Source: an uncultured Prevotellaceae bacterium
Lineage (GTDB): Bacteria > Bacteroidota > Bacteroidia > Bacteroidales > Muribaculaceae
Assembly (NCBI GenBank): GCA_937916085.1
Contig: CALGGO010000013.1
Location: 1 to 64,000, forward strand
Direction of reading: 5' to 3'
Length of the DNA: 64,000 nucleotides
Each line of letters opens with the position of its first letter. The first letter of the stretch is position 1. This document shows, piece after piece, positions 51,527 to 61,238 of this stretch. The notes beneath the pieces are model-generated. The model saw nothing but the letters and a program-made list of their open reading frames with translations. It searched no databases and was not told the origin of the DNA. The position numbers were made by a program, and so were the translations under genes.

Positions 51527-52990
51527 ATGTCAGCATTAATGATTTTACAGCTCTGCATCGTTCTCGGAGCTTTATGGTTGGGTTCCCGATATGGCAGCTT
51601 GGCATTAGGCGCCATTTCAGGAATTGGCCTTGCGATTCTCGTTTTTGGATTCGGCATGAAGCCCGGAAATCCCCCCACCGACGTTATCTACATCATCATC
51701 GCTGCCGTGACATGTGCCGGCATTATGCAAGCGTCGGGAGGTATGGACTGGCTCATCCAGCTCGCCGAGAAGCTGCTGCGCAAGCACCCCGCGCGCATCA
51801 CCTTCCTGGCGCCCTTGTGTACCTTTTTCCTCACCGTGCTGGTGGGAACGGGTCATGTGGTTTACACCTTGATGCCCATCATCTGCGACATCTCCATCAA
51901 GAAAGGCATACGCCCTGAGCGTCCTTGCGGCATTGCCAGCATAGCGTCGCAGATTGGCATCACCTGCTCACCCATCGCTGCTGCGGTAGTGGCGTTTATC
52001 ACCATCTCGGGGACTAACGGCTATGCCATCACCATCCCCAAGGTGCTCATGGTAACATTCCCCGCCTGCATTCTCGGTATCATCATGGCGTCGGTAGCCT
52101 CCTACAAGCGTGGCAAAGACCTTGACAAAGACCCCGAGTTCCAGAAGAAGCTTGCCGACCCCGAGCAGCGCGAGTTCATCTACGGCAGTAGTGCCACCAC
52201 CCTCGACAAGAAAATCGCTCCCGAGAGCAAGCGCGCCGTTTACATCTTCTTCGGCGCACTGTTGGTAATTGTGATGTTTGCCATCTTCCAAGAGTTGCTC
52301 CCTGCTCATGAGACTATCAAAGCCATTAAAGACGCCCCCGAAGTGCAGCTTTTGGGATCACGAGTCAAAATCACTGCCGACCAGCTGGCAAAACTCGGCG
52401 TGTCGGTCGATGGCATAACCAAAATGGAATTTACGCCATTGAAGATGAACATCGTGATTCAGATTGTGATGATTTCGGCGGCAGCGCTGATGATAATATT
52501 CTGCAAGGCATCGCCCAAGAAGGCGGTGAGCGGTCCGGTGTGGCAAAGTGGCATGGTTGCAGTAGTCGCCATCTATGGTATCGCTTGGCTTGCCGACACC
52601 TACTTCGCCAACTATCTGGGCGAGATTCAGGAGATGCTTGCCGGCATGGTAGAGAAGTACCCGTGGTCGATAGCGTTTGCATTCTTCTTGGTGTCGGTGC
52701 TTGTAAACTCGCAAGGTGCTGTGGTGGTTGCGATGCTGCCGCTCGCCTATAAGCTCGGCATTGACGGATGGATACTGCTCGGCGTGCTGCCTTCGGTTTA
52801 TGGCTACTTCTTTATTCCTAACTACCCGTCAGATATCGCTACTGTGAACTTCGACCGCACAGGAACGACAAAAATCGGGAAATATCTTCTCAACCACTCC
52901 TTCATGATGCCTGGAATGGTACACACTCTTGTGGCATGCGTGGCAGGATATCTAATCGCTTACCTCTATCACTCAATGGGGTGGATATAG
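51527..52990 (+). CDS. dcuB: Anaerobic C4-dicarboxylate transporter (Dcu family)
   Basis: A 487-residue inner-membrane protein with about 11-12 spans. GLAILVFGFGMKPGNPPTDV and TVLVGTGHVVYTLMPIICDI are typical of DcuA/DcuB. It swaps fumarate, malate or aspartate for succinate, fitting an anaerobe that makes succinate. Compared with E. coli Dcu proteins (about 440 residues) it has a longer central loop (about 205-310). Its start codon follows directly on a word repeat, which forms its leader. Confidence 0.92.
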   Translation: MSALMILQLCIVLGALWLGSRYGSLALGAISGIGLAILVFGFGMKPGNPPTDVIYIIIAAVTCAGIMQASGGMDWLIQLAEKLLRKHPARITFLAPLCTFFLTVLVGTGHVVYTLMPIICDISIKKGIRPERPCGIASIASQIGITCSPIAAAVVAFITISGTNGYAITIPKVLMVTFPACILGIIMASVASYKRGKDLDKDPEFQKKLADPEQREFIYGSSATTLDKKIAPESKRAVYIFFGALLVIVMFAIFQELLPAHETIKAIKDAPEVQLLGSRVKITADQLAKLGVSVDGITKMEFTPLKMNIVIQIVMISAAALMIIFCKASPKKAVSGPVWQSGMVAVVAIYGIAWLADTYFANYLGEIQEMLAGMVEKYPWSIAFAFFLVSVLVNSQGAVVVAMLPLAYKLGIDGWILLGVLPSVYGYFFIPNYPSDIATVNFDRTGTTKIGKYLLNHSFMMPGMVHTLVACVAGYLIAYLYHSMGWI

Positions 52991-52991
52991 T

Positions 52992-53075
52992 TGATAGTTC
53001 TCAGTTGTCAGTTCTCAGTTAAGAGTTGAGAGTTGACAACGAACAACGATAAACGATAAACGATAAACGAACAAC
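52992..53075 (+). repeat. CAGTTCTCAGTT and CGATAAACGATAAACG word repeats
   Basis: GATAGTTCTCAGTTGTCAG words followed by three AACGATAAACG units, ending seven bases before the next ATG. Confidence 0.7.
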
Positions 53076-53081
53076 GGATTT

Positions 53082-54710
53082 ATGTATTTAAAATATTTAG
53101 CTTCAGTAGCACTTGTGGCAACAACGCTTGCCACCGTGGCACAAGTAGATGAGTCAACTCGTGAGGGAATGAGGCGACTCTCATGCACGAGCATCATGGT
53201 GGGCAAGAACGCCAGCGCCGACGGCTCGGTGATAACCTCACACACCTGCGACTCGTGGTACCGCACATGGATGTCGATGGTACCCGCACGCGACTATGAG
53301 CGCGACACGGTGACCGCCATCTACGAGGGACGCATGCACACGCAAGCGGCGAGCGACAGCACCAAGATGTATGTGAAAGGCACCATTCCACAGGTGCGAC
53401 ACACCTACCGCTACCTCGACACCGCCTATCCCTGCCTCAACGAGAAGCAGGTGGCGATGGGCGAGACCACCATTGGCGGTCGCGACACGCTGGTCAACAA
53501 GGCGGGAATGTTCTACATCGAGGAGCTGCAGCGCATAGCCCTTGAGCGTTGCGCCACCGCGCGCGAGGCGGTAGCCTTGATGGGCAGTCTCGCCGAGAAG
53601 TACGGCTACTGCGACGGCGGCGAGTGCCTCACCGTTGCCGACCCTAACGAGGTGTGGATATTCGAGATTTTCGGTGCTGGTCCTAAGAAGGTAGGCGCCG
53701 TGTGGGCTGCCGTGCGCATCCCCGACGACGAGATTGCCGTCTCGGCAAATATCTCGCGCATCGGCACCCTCGACCTCGACGATAAGAGCCACTATATGGC
53801 GTCGGCCAACGTCAAGGAAGTCGCCCGTCAGCTCAAGCTGTGGGACGGCAAGGAGGAGTTCAACTTCTTCAAGGCCTACAGCGGCGAGAACTACTTCCAT
53901 GAGAAAAAGAACTACAGCGTGCGAGAGCATTACATCATGAACGCCCTCGCGCCATCGCTTAACCTGAGCGACACGGTGGAGTGGCTGCCGCTGAGCGTGA
54001 AGCCCGATGCCAAGGTAAGCCCCGAACAGGTGATGCAGCTGCTGGGAAGCTACTACGAGGGCACCGACAAGAACCTTAGCGGACGCCACCTTATCCCTAA
54101 CCCCAAGCGCAAAGACAAGAAGGGCAACCTCGTGGAGAACGAACCCGACAGCATAGTGTCGCCTTTCAGCAACCCCTGGATGCGACCCGACGAGATAAAC
54201 ATGTACTACGCCATGGGCGACTCGGCGATGAAGAACATTCGCACCGTGAGTGTGCCTTGGAGCGCCTACAGCACAGTCATCCAGTGCCGCGCGTGGCTGC
54301 CCGACGAGGTGGGAGGCGTGGCATGGGTATGCCTCGACAACCCCGGCGAGAGTCCGCGCTTCCCCATCTTTGCCGGCACCACCAAGTTGCCCCAACTGCT
54401 GCAAGTGTGCGGACAGCACAGCGACCGCGACGATGCCGCCCTGTGGCACTACCGCAAGGCTAACCGCCTCGCCACCGTGCGGTGGGGCAAATTCCGCTCC
54501 ATGATTGAGCCGCAGCGCGACTACTTTATGGAAAAAGGACAGCGCGAGCTGCCCTACGTGCAACAGATGTGGCAGCAGCTTAAAGCCAGCGACCCCGAGA
54601 AAGCCCAGACCATGCTCAACGGCTACGTCGCCGACTTCTTCGGTGCCACCATCCTCCGCTGGGATGAGCTCGCCCGCACCCTCTGGCGCCAAAACTGGAC
54701 AGGATTCTAA
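53082..54710 (+). CDS. C69-family dipeptidase
   Basis: A 542-residue Ntn-hydrolase. Signal peptide about 1-20; the short propeptide ends before Cys35 in RRLSCTSIMVGKNAS, which becomes the N-terminal nucleophile after self-cleavage; SVITSHTCDSW follows as in peptidase family C69. Length fits the exported Bacteroidales members. It cleaves dipeptides in the periplasm, feeding amino-acid uptake. Confidence 0.9.
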   Translation: MYLKYLASVALVATTLATVAQVDESTREGMRRLSCTSIMVGKNASADGSVITSHTCDSWYRTWMSMVPARDYERDTVTAIYEGRMHTQAASDSTKMYVKGTIPQVRHTYRYLDTAYPCLNEKQVAMGETTIGGRDTLVNKAGMFYIEELQRIALERCATAREAVALMGSLAEKYGYCDGGECLTVADPNEVWIFEIFGAGPKKVGAVWAAVRIPDDEIAVSANISRIGTLDLDDKSHYMASANVKEVARQLKLWDGKEEFNFFKAYSGENYFHEKKNYSVREHYIMNALAPSLNLSDTVEWLPLSVKPDAKVSPEQVMQLLGSYYEGTDKNLSGRHLIPNPKRKDKKGNLVENEPDSIVSPFSNPWMRPDEINMYYAMGDSAMKNIRTVSVPWSAYSTVIQCRAWLPDEVGGVAWVCLDNPGESPRFPIFAGTTKLPQLLQVCGQHSDRDDAALWHYRKANRLATVRWGKFRSMIEPQRDYFMEKGQRELPYVQQMWQQLKASDPEKAQTMLNGYVADFFGATILRWDELARTLWRQNWTGF

Positions 54711-54713
54711 TAA

Positions 54714-54778
54714 TTCATAATGCATAATTCACAATGCATAATTGGGCTGCGCATTACAAATTCAAAATGCGTAATTGA
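54714..54778 (+). repeat. ATTCATAATGCATAATTCAC word repeat
   Basis: AATGCATAATTCACAATGCATAATT and related words; reverse complement of the phrase at 24607-24640. Confidence 0.65.
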
Positions 54779-54802
54779 TGTCTATAGAAAGAAATAATTT
54801 AG

Positions 54803-54810
54803 TATCTTTG
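54803..54810 (+). promoter_or_regulatory. -7 element before ychF
   Basis: TATCTTTG, 42 bases before the ATG at 54852. Confidence 0.6.
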
Positions 54811-54851
54811 CAGGCTATTTTAAATAAGAACAATAAAAACTTAAGATAACT

Positions 54852-55952
54852 ATGGCACTTCAATGTGGTATCGTGGGACTGCCTAATGTGGGCAAGTCAA
54901 CGCTGTTTAACTGCTTGTCGAACGCTAAGGCGCAGTCGGCAAATTTCCCTTTCTGTACAATAGAGCCTAACGTGGGCGTGATAACCGTGCCCGACGAGCG
55001 ACTCAACAAGCTCGCCGAGCTGGTGCACCCCGCCAAAGTGGTGCCCACCACGGTTGAGATTGTGGATATCGCTGGACTGGTGAAGGGCGCCAGCCGCGGC
55101 GAGGGCCTGGGCAACAAGTTCCTGGCTAACATCCGCGAGACCGACGCCATAATCCATGTGCTGCGCTGCTTCGACGACGACAATGTGACCCACGTTGACG
55201 GCACCATCGACCCTGTGCGCGACAAGGAGGTGATTGACACCGAGCTGCAGCTGCGCGACCTTGAGACTATAGAGAGCCGCATCAGCAAGGTGGCGAAGAT
55301 GGCTGCCGCCGGCGAGCGCGACGCCAAGATGCAGCACGAGGTGCTCAAGCGTTATCAGGAAGTGCTCACCCAGGGCAAGAGTGCGCGCAGCGTCACTCTC
55401 GACACTAAAGACGAGCAGAAGTTTGCCCACGACCTGTTCCTATTGACCAACAAGCCAGTGCTCTATGTGTGCAACGTTGATGATGCCAGCGCCGCAACGG
55501 GCAACAAATATGTCGAGGCGGTGCGCGAGGCAGTGAAAGACGAGAACGCCGAAATCCTCGTCGTGGCAGCGCAGACCGAGAGCGACATCGCTGAGCTCGA
55601 CACCTACGAGGAGCGACAGATGTTCCTCGAGGAGATAGGACTACAGGAGAGCGGTGTGAACCGCTTGATTAAAGCCGCCTACAAGCTGCTTGACCTTGAG
55701 ACATTCCTCACCGCAGGACCCAAGGAGGTGCGCGCCTGGACCTACCGCAAGGGCAGCAAGGCACCGCAGTGCGCCGGCGTGATACACACCGACTTCGAGC
55801 GTGGCTTCATCCGTGCCGAGATTATCAAATATGAGGATTATATCCACTACGGCAGCGAGGCGGCAGTGAAAGAGGCGGGCAAGATGCACATCGAGGGCAA
55901 AGACTACGTGTTCCAGGACGGCGACATCGTGGTATTCCGCTTCAACGTCTAG
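54852..55952 (+). CDS. ychF: Redox-regulated ATPase YchF
   Basis: A 366-residue Obg-family P-loop protein: G1 GLPNVGKSTLFN, G3 DIAGLVKGAS, a helical insertion about 125-200, and a C-terminal TGS-like domain (VRAWTYRKGSKAPQCAGVIH ... GKDYVFQDGDIVVFRFNV). It hydrolyses ATP and associates with the ribosome. Highly conserved core gene with GC-rich codon use, in sharp contrast to the island at 11-20 kb. Confidence 0.97.
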   Translation: MALQCGIVGLPNVGKSTLFNCLSNAKAQSANFPFCTIEPNVGVITVPDERLNKLAELVHPAKVVPTTVEIVDIAGLVKGASRGEGLGNKFLANIRETDAIIHVLRCFDDDNVTHVDGTIDPVRDKEVIDTELQLRDLETIESRISKVAKMAAAGERDAKMQHEVLKRYQEVLTQGKSARSVTLDTKDEQKFAHDLFLLTNKPVLYVCNVDDASAATGNKYVEAVREAVKDENAEILVVAAQTESDIAELDTYEERQMFLEEIGLQESGVNRLIKAAYKLLDLETFLTAGPKEVRAWTYRKGSKAPQCAGVIHTDFERGFIRAEIIKYEDYIHYGSEAAVKEAGKMHIEGKDYVFQDGDIVVFRFNV

Positions 55953-55959
55953 TGCCTGA

Positions 55960-56088
55960 GGCACAGTTTCGGGGATCGGGAATCGAGGATCGGGGCTATT
56001 TCTAGAAAATCTAGAATATCTAGACCATCTAGAACTGAGAACTGAAAACTGAAAACAGAGAACTGAGAAATGAAAACTGAAAATTCTA
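55960..56088 (+). repeat. GATCGGGAATCG, AATCTAGA and AACTGAAAACTG word repeats
   Basis: Three repeat vocabularies in one gap: GGGGATCGGGAATCGAGG, TCTAGAAAATCTAGAATATC and GAACTGAGAACTGAAAAC. Each is found alone at other sites. Confidence 0.75.
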
Positions 56089-56092
56089 AAAA

Positions 56093-57922
56093 CTAGTTTT
56101 CCAGCAGGATATCGTAGAGCGCAGTGACATCGGCAGCGGTTATCTCGCCGTCGCCATTCACGTCGCAGGTGCTCTTATAGGTCTCATCGCCATTGAGCAG
56201 GTAGTTGTAAATCTCAGTGACGTCGGCGGCGGTGACCACTCCGTCGAGGTTCACATCGCCTTCGGGCACGCCCCACTGCTCGTCGAGCCATGCCACTTTG
56301 CGGTCCATAAGGCTAAAGTATTCGATTGGAGCTTCTGCCGGATGGTTACTTGCATAGAATCCCCATCGCATATCATCACTCGCTTCGGCAGCAACCAGCT
56401 GACTTCTCCATTGTGCCATATGTTCATGAACCTTGTCAAGAATAGCCTTGTCTTTAAACTCTTTCCAGACTTCTCTAATCTTTTGCTGGAAGTGTGGAAA
56501 CTTCACTAATTCTCTAATCCACAAGTTCCAAGGCTTAAACTCACAGTCATAATCATAAATAAAGTGGTCGCAAGTTTGAAGCATATAGCTGCAATCAAAA
56601 TCCCACATAGGTCCAAAAATGAATTTCTCATCTTCTCCAAGGTCTTTATACATAAATAGGCTGCGTGTGAAAGATTCTACTCCATCCATGATTTCTTGAA
56701 TGACATAAAAACGAGTCAAGTAATCAATGTCGATATAATTCTCCCAAGAGTTGTCAGTCTTATCGCTGACAAAGATGCACTCATCAATGTGCCTGAGTAA
56801 TGGGGTTATGTAATTATATTGTTGTAGCGACAATGCCTCAGGAGATTTTGACGACCATGCATAACGCAACTCGTTGGGATCGTTCCCCTGATGCTGAGCA
56901 TTCACGATAGGTCCCTCCCAGTCATTCTCAAGCAACCACCCGCCAGTGACATTTTCGGGGATGGTCTCGTTGTCTTGCTGTTCAAAGATGTCAACCCTAC
57001 CCTCTTCAACTCTAATCTTCTCGCACAAGAAATAAAGACCTATATATTCACCGTTCAATATAACTTCTACTGGCAGCTGGCGCGTTGTATAGGGCATTCC
57101 AAACTGGCGACTCAGCTCAAATCCTGTCTCGTTGCGCACATAGCCAAAAAGGTCTCCAGCATCGGGTTTCAAAATGAAATGCTTGCTCTTATCCAGTCCC
57201 AGAGGAGACACTTTTTGAGCAAATTTCACCTTGTAAGGCTTTTTATAAAAATATGCCCATGTCCAATTGCCACGCCCTTTGATTTGTATGCTGAGAGGAT
57301 CAGACTCGCTACCCAACGACTCGTATTGCTCAATGCCACAATTATTGAGCCAAAAAGTGCCATCAATATAGTTCTCTTTGTCAAGAATCATCTGCGAATC
57401 TTGTGTATTGACATGAACTATGGGAAGTGTTCCTGAAGGAGTTACATTATAGCTATCGGTCGAGCGCCAATAACCATCACTGATTTCGGCGTCATTAATT
57501 GGATAAAAAACCCATCCGGCAATGCTTGGCACATAAGAAGCTAAAGAAGTGCGCAATCTTGTTTGACGAAGATTATTATCGTGATATTGCAATTTACTAA
57601 TAAAATCTTCTATATCCATATCATAGTTTCCCGGATCAGTATTGCTGTCAATGAAACAGAATCCGTCAAGATTCCACATGTTTTCATCAATTGTCGTTTT
57701 CCACCAATTTTTATTGGGGAGAGGCGACATCTCACGAACTATTACAGCACCATTATACCCCAAAACCATCTTGACTGTGGAGAAATGCAACTTGGTATTA
57801 TCAAAATAGTATTCGCCTGCCTTGAATTCAATGATATAACCCATTTCAATGGCATGACATTTAAGGGAAAAACTGCTGAGCATCACTAACGCAACACACA
57901 AACATCTAATTATTCTTTTCAT
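56093..57922 (-). CDS. CotH-kinase-family exported protein with dockerin-like C-terminus
   Basis: A 609-residue protein. Signal peptide about 1-24; a novel N-terminal region about 25-160; CotH kinase-like domain about 190-490 (IKGRGNWTW, KPYKVKFAQK, FILKPDAGDLFGYVRNETG, GLYFLCEKIRVEEGRVDIFE, GPMWDFDCSYM); two dockerin-like repeats at the end (GDVNLDGVVTAADVTEIYNYLL and CDVNGDGEITAADVTALYDILL), each a Ca-binding loop plus helix. CotH kinases phosphorylate spore-coat or surface proteins elsewhere; in Bacteroidales the target is unknown. It is last in the polysaccharide gene row. Confidence 0.85.
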   Translation of the reverse strand: MKRIIRCLCVALVMLSSFSLKCHAIEMGYIIEFKAGEYYFDNTKLHFSTVKMVLGYNGAVIVREMSPLPNKNWWKTTIDENMWNLDGFCFIDSNTDPGNYDMDIEDFISKLQYHDNNLRQTRLRTSLASYVPSIAGWVFYPINDAEISDGYWRSTDSYNVTPSGTLPIVHVNTQDSQMILDKENYIDGTFWLNNCGIEQYESLGSESDPLSIQIKGRGNWTWAYFYKKPYKVKFAQKVSPLGLDKSKHFILKPDAGDLFGYVRNETGFELSRQFGMPYTTRQLPVEVILNGEYIGLYFLCEKIRVEEGRVDIFEQQDNETIPENVTGGWLLENDWEGPIVNAQHQGNDPNELRYAWSSKSPEALSLQQYNYITPLLRHIDECIFVSDKTDNSWENYIDIDYLTRFYVIQEIMDGVESFTRSLFMYKDLGEDEKFIFGPMWDFDCSYMLQTCDHFIYDYDCEFKPWNLWIRELVKFPHFQQKIREVWKEFKDKAILDKVHEHMAQWRSQLVAAEASDDMRWGFYASNHPAEAPIEYFSLMDRKVAWLDEQWGVPEGDVNLDGVVTAADVTEIYNYLLNGDETYKSTCDVNGDGEITAADVTALYDILLEN

Positions 57923-57976
57923 ACTTATGTCAATAAACTATTAAAGCTATTATTGCGCACCATTTTATTGCTGGCA

Positions 57977-59065
57977 CTATTTCTCCAGCACCTGCTTATA
58001 CACCGCCAGTGTCTGCTGGGCGATGCTGTCCCAGTTGTAGTTGCTCAGGTCATAGTTTTGTAATTCAAAGTCCTTGGCGAGAGCATTTTTGATGCCTTCG
58101 GCGAGAGCGTCGCTGTTGGCGGCTTCCACATAGTTGTCTTCGGGCAGTTCAATAAGGTGTGTGGCGGGGATGTCGCTCACCACAAGAGGCAGACGGTAAC
58201 TCATCGCCTCGAGCAGCACCAGCGGGAACCCCTCGTTTACCGACGAGAGCACATAAAGGCGGGCGTGGCTGTAGAGCTGTCGCAAGTCCTCGCCCTGCAT
58301 AAATCCAGTGAATATCACTTTGTCGCCCGCATCAAGCTGCTTGAGCAGCCTGAAATAGCCTGTCTCATGGTCGCTGGTGCCCACAATCACTAGATGCTTT
58401 ACCTCATCAAGCTTATTGACAGCCTCAACAAGATATTCAAATCCCTTCTCGGGCGTGAGCCTTCCCACCGAGAGGATATAGTCGCGAGGCTCAATCTCAA
58501 GAGTGCGCAGCGAGCCCGTGCTTCGGCCTATCTTTGTCTTGTTGATGCCATTGGGGATAAACACCGACTTCGCCAGCACTTTCTCGCCAAATTTCTCGCG
58601 CTGGAAGCTGTTGACAAAGATTATCTTCTCGGCGCAACTGAGGGACAATTTTTCTGAAAGCTTCAAGATAGCACGGCTCATCGCGCCCCACTTGGTGTGC
58701 TCATAGTTGGGGCTGTGATAGGTGAGAATTATGGGGATGCGGAACAGCTTCAATAACGGCGCAAACATTCCTGGCCCTATGTTGTGGATGTGCACAGCGT
58801 CGGGACGGTGAAAGATGATGTGAATGGCAGCCAAGAAGGTGTGAATCACCGCTTCCAGACCCTTGATGCGAGTGGAAGGCAGGTCAACATACTCAATGTT
58901 CTTGAACTTGCGTGCCGAGACTTCGGAGAGATAGGGACGACGACGGTAAATGCGCAGCCTGTAGCAGGAATGCATGCGGGTGTAGATGTTCTCGCAGTGC
59001 ATCTCCACACCACCCTGCACACCAGGAAATCCCCTAAGACCTATCACCGAAATCGTCTTCATCAC
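57977..59065 (-). CDS. Family 4 glycosyltransferase
   Basis: A 362-residue GT-B enzyme. N-terminal GLRGFPGVQGGVEMHCENIY, VHIHNIGPGMFAPLL and ILTYHSPNYEH; donor-binding half with SVGRLTPEKGFEYLVEAV and the ExxxxxxxE pattern in EGFPLVLLEAMSYRLPLVVSDIPA. It adds a sugar, probably to a lipid-linked surface glycan. Starts MM; the second Met is equally possible. Fourteen bases separate it from the radical SAM gene. Confidence 0.9.
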   Translation of the reverse strand: MMKTISVIGLRGFPGVQGGVEMHCENIYTRMHSCYRLRIYRRRPYLSEVSARKFKNIEYVDLPSTRIKGLEAVIHTFLAAIHIIFHRPDAVHIHNIGPGMFAPLLKLFRIPIILTYHSPNYEHTKWGAMSRAILKLSEKLSLSCAEKIIFVNSFQREKFGEKVLAKSVFIPNGINKTKIGRSTGSLRTLEIEPRDYILSVGRLTPEKGFEYLVEAVNKLDEVKHLVIVGTSDHETGYFRLLKQLDAGDKVIFTGFMQGEDLRQLYSHARLYVLSSVNEGFPLVLLEAMSYRLPLVVSDIPATHLIELPEDNYVEAANSDALAEGIKNALAKDFELQNYDLSNYNWDSIAQQTLAVYKQVLEK

Positions 59066-59079
59066 GCCTTAACTATCAA

Positions 59080-60087
59080 TTAATCCCAGCAAATGTCTTT
59101 ACCCCGGCTGATGCGCCACTTGTTCTTGATAATCCACTTGATGGGAATCCACGGGCGGCGCACCATGTCGTGACGCTCGGTGACGACAAACGCGCAGTTG
59201 CGGTCGCACTGCTGCACTTTCTTCAAAGCTTCCTTAGCCTTGTCGCTGTTCATGATTTCCTCAAAACTCTGCTCCTTGATGTTGCCCATAATCCACTCCT
59301 CACCTGAGCCGTTGCATGGCGACACGTTGCCCCATGGGTCAATGAAGAAGAAGTCGGTCAACGCACCGCAGGCAGGACGGTAACCAGCCTCGTCACCACG
59401 CAGGCGACGATGGATAGAGCGGTTGAAGAAAGCACGACCATAGTCCTTGAGTCGGTCTTTAAGATGGCGGCGCTTGCTGGTGAGCATAGCCTTGACAAAC
59501 AGCTCATGCTGCTTGAGGGCCTCTTCGCTCACTATCTCGTTGTCATCCTTGTGGAAATACCACGAGTTGTGCACCGCCGAGTTTCCCAGCTCCACATCGA
59601 GCGCCACGCACAGCTCATAGAGCCACACGAGGTCCTTGTAGTTGTCGGGCGAGATTACCACGCTGAAGCCAATGTTCTTGCACTTGGTTTTCTTGAGCTC
59701 AAGCATGGTGCGCAGGGCGTGGTCAAAGCCGTTGACCATTCCGCGCTTGGTGTCGTTGATTTTAGGCAGTCCCTCTACGCTCACGCGTATCAGGATTTTA
59801 GGGTATTTGTTGGCAAGCTCCACAATCTTCTCGGTATTGTAGCCGTTAGTGCTCAGCTCCAGCAGAGCCGACTTCGGGTACAAAATCTCGAAAATCTTGT
59901 CTATGTCCTTGCGGATGGTTGCCTCACCACCCGTTATGTTGATGCGCAGTCCATCGGGCAACTTCTCGTAGTAGGAGGCGTCAATTTCCTCCTCGGGCTT
60001 GGTGGGGAACTTCCAAATGTTACACATGTTACACTTGGCGTTGCACCTGAAAGTTGTGATGAGACTGCCTTGAACAGTATTTTTCAT
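59080..60087 (-). CDS. Radical SAM protein with SPASM-like end
   Basis: A 335-residue radical SAM enzyme. Cluster motif CNAKCNMC (Cys14, 18, 21); NITGGEATI SAM motif; C-terminal Cys set in YRPACGALTDFFF, VSPCNGSGEEW and QQCDRNC, suggesting one auxiliary Fe-S cluster. It lies among glycosyltransferase genes, where such enzymes may modify a sugar or a peptide. Its own promoter lies within the end of the acyltransferase gene (60223-60254). Confidence 0.88.
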   Translation of the reverse strand: MKNTVQGSLITTFRCNAKCNMCNIWKFPTKPEEEIDASYYEKLPDGLRINITGGEATIRKDIDKIFEILYPKSALLELSTNGYNTEKIVELANKYPKILIRVSVEGLPKINDTKRGMVNGFDHALRTMLELKKTKCKNIGFSVVISPDNYKDLVWLYELCVALDVELGNSAVHNSWYFHKDDNEIVSEEALKQHELFVKAMLTSKRRHLKDRLKDYGRAFFNRSIHRRLRGDEAGYRPACGALTDFFFIDPWGNVSPCNGSGEEWIMGNIKEQSFEEIMNSDKAKEALKKVQQCDRNCAFVVTERHDMVRRPWIPIKWIIKNKWRISRGKDICWD

Positions 60088-60141
60088 CTAAAAAATTAGC
60101 GCTATGTGTTGGATATATCCTACTATAGTAACAAATTATAT

Positions 60142-60174
60142 AACTATTTATTGCTCACGTAGCGATAAATAGTT
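60142..60174 (-). other. Hairpin and palindrome in the radical SAM leader
   Basis: A 14-bp stem (60142-60155 with 60161-60174, one G-U pair, loop CACGT on the plus strand) in the leader, and CAGAAC-TT-GTTCTG at 60195-60208 near the transcription start. The hairpin has no T-run; either may regulate the gene. Confidence 0.45.
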
Positions 60175-60222
60175 ATCAACAATCACCCTCCTGCCAGAAC
60201 TTGTTCTGTCAAAAAGAGCGTG

Positions 60223-60254
60223 CAAAGTTACAAGAAAAATGGCTATACACCAAA
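60223..60254 (-). promoter_or_regulatory. Internal promoter for the radical SAM and glycosyltransferase genes
   Basis: Minus strand TTTG (60254-60251), 20 bases, TAACTTTG (60230-60223); overlaps the last codons of the acyltransferase gene. Confidence 0.7.
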
Positions 60255-61238
60255 TAATAGTCTCAGAATTTTACTTCGTCGAATTACAAAGTGGTAAAGA
60301 AGAATTGGAATCAACACTCCACACACAATAGCGCAAATAGCTTGTAAACAGAAGGTGAAATCAGAATAGTTACTGAAAAATGTCACCTTTTCAAAGGCGG
60401 CTTTGGCAAATCCCAGTATGGTCGTGTGAAACAGATAGATGATATATACCGAAGGGGCCAAAACCACACAAGAACGCGCAAGTACAGGAATATGCTTTTC
60501 GCAATTGTGGCACATCGACATTATTGCGGCAATGCCTATAAACGGCAATATCTTGTATATTATCATCGAGTCTTGATGTAGCACATAATAAGCCTCACAG
60601 CCAATGAATATCAATACTATGATTATTGTTGGCAACATCTTAACTTTAAAAAGGTGTGGGGCATAATCGGCTATAACCACTCCTGTCATAAAATAGACCA
60701 TCATTTCTTGTGTTTGTCGCAAACATAAAACATCGATACCACACGAAGGGAAAAGAGAAATAACGAAACTCACGCCAAAAAGCACCAACCTTGATGTCTT
60801 TGACTTGAAAAAGAACACCACGACAAAAGCCAAGAACAATGTCCAAATAAACCACAAGAAGTACCCCGCCTCTGGAAGATAGAACATCTTCAAGTAGGAC
60901 CATACCGTAACGGGATGGTCAACGCGGGCATCACCTTGAGTCAACAGCTTGATGGTAATTATAATAGCCGAGGTGACAAGATAAGGTATCACCAAACGCT
61001 TTATTTTCTTGGAAATGAAAGCCTTGAAAGAAACATCTCTCATGGTAACAACATACAAGAAGCCACTAATGAATAGGAACACCGGCATATGGAAAGTGTA
61101 GAGGACTTTTAGCATGTTGTTATAATGAGCAGGAGCGTCGGCAGGATCGTAATGTCCTATAACAACAAGTATTATACAAGCAATCTTTGCTATGTCGAAA
61201 GAGACGAGACGTGTTTTGCTATCAATCATCGCAGCCAT
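60243..61238 (-). CDS. Acyltransferase family 3 membrane protein
   Basis: A 331-residue membrane protein with about ten spans. The N-terminal FDIAKIACIILVVIGHYDP (His after the first span), FHMPVFLFISGFLYV and KKIKRLVIPYLV are the hallmarks of OafA/YrhL-type O-acyltransferases, which add acetyl groups to surface polysaccharide. It overlaps the upstream glycosyltransferase gene by 17 bases. Confidence 0.9.
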   Translation of the reverse strand: MAAMIDSKTRLVSFDIAKIACIILVVIGHYDPADAPAHYNNMLKVLYTFHMPVFLFISGFLYVVTMRDVSFKAFISKKIKRLVIPYLVTSAIIITIKLLTQGDARVDHPVTVWSYLKMFYLPEAGYFLWFIWTLFLAFVVVFFFKSKTSRLVLFGVSFVISLFPSCGIDVLCLRQTQEMMVYFMTGVVIADYAPHLFKVKMLPTIIIVLIFIGCEAYYVLHQDSMIIYKILPFIGIAAIMSMCHNCEKHIPVLARSCVVLAPSVYIIYLFHTTILGFAKAAFEKVTFFSNYSDFTFCLQAICAIVCGVLIPILLYHFVIRRSKILRLLFGV

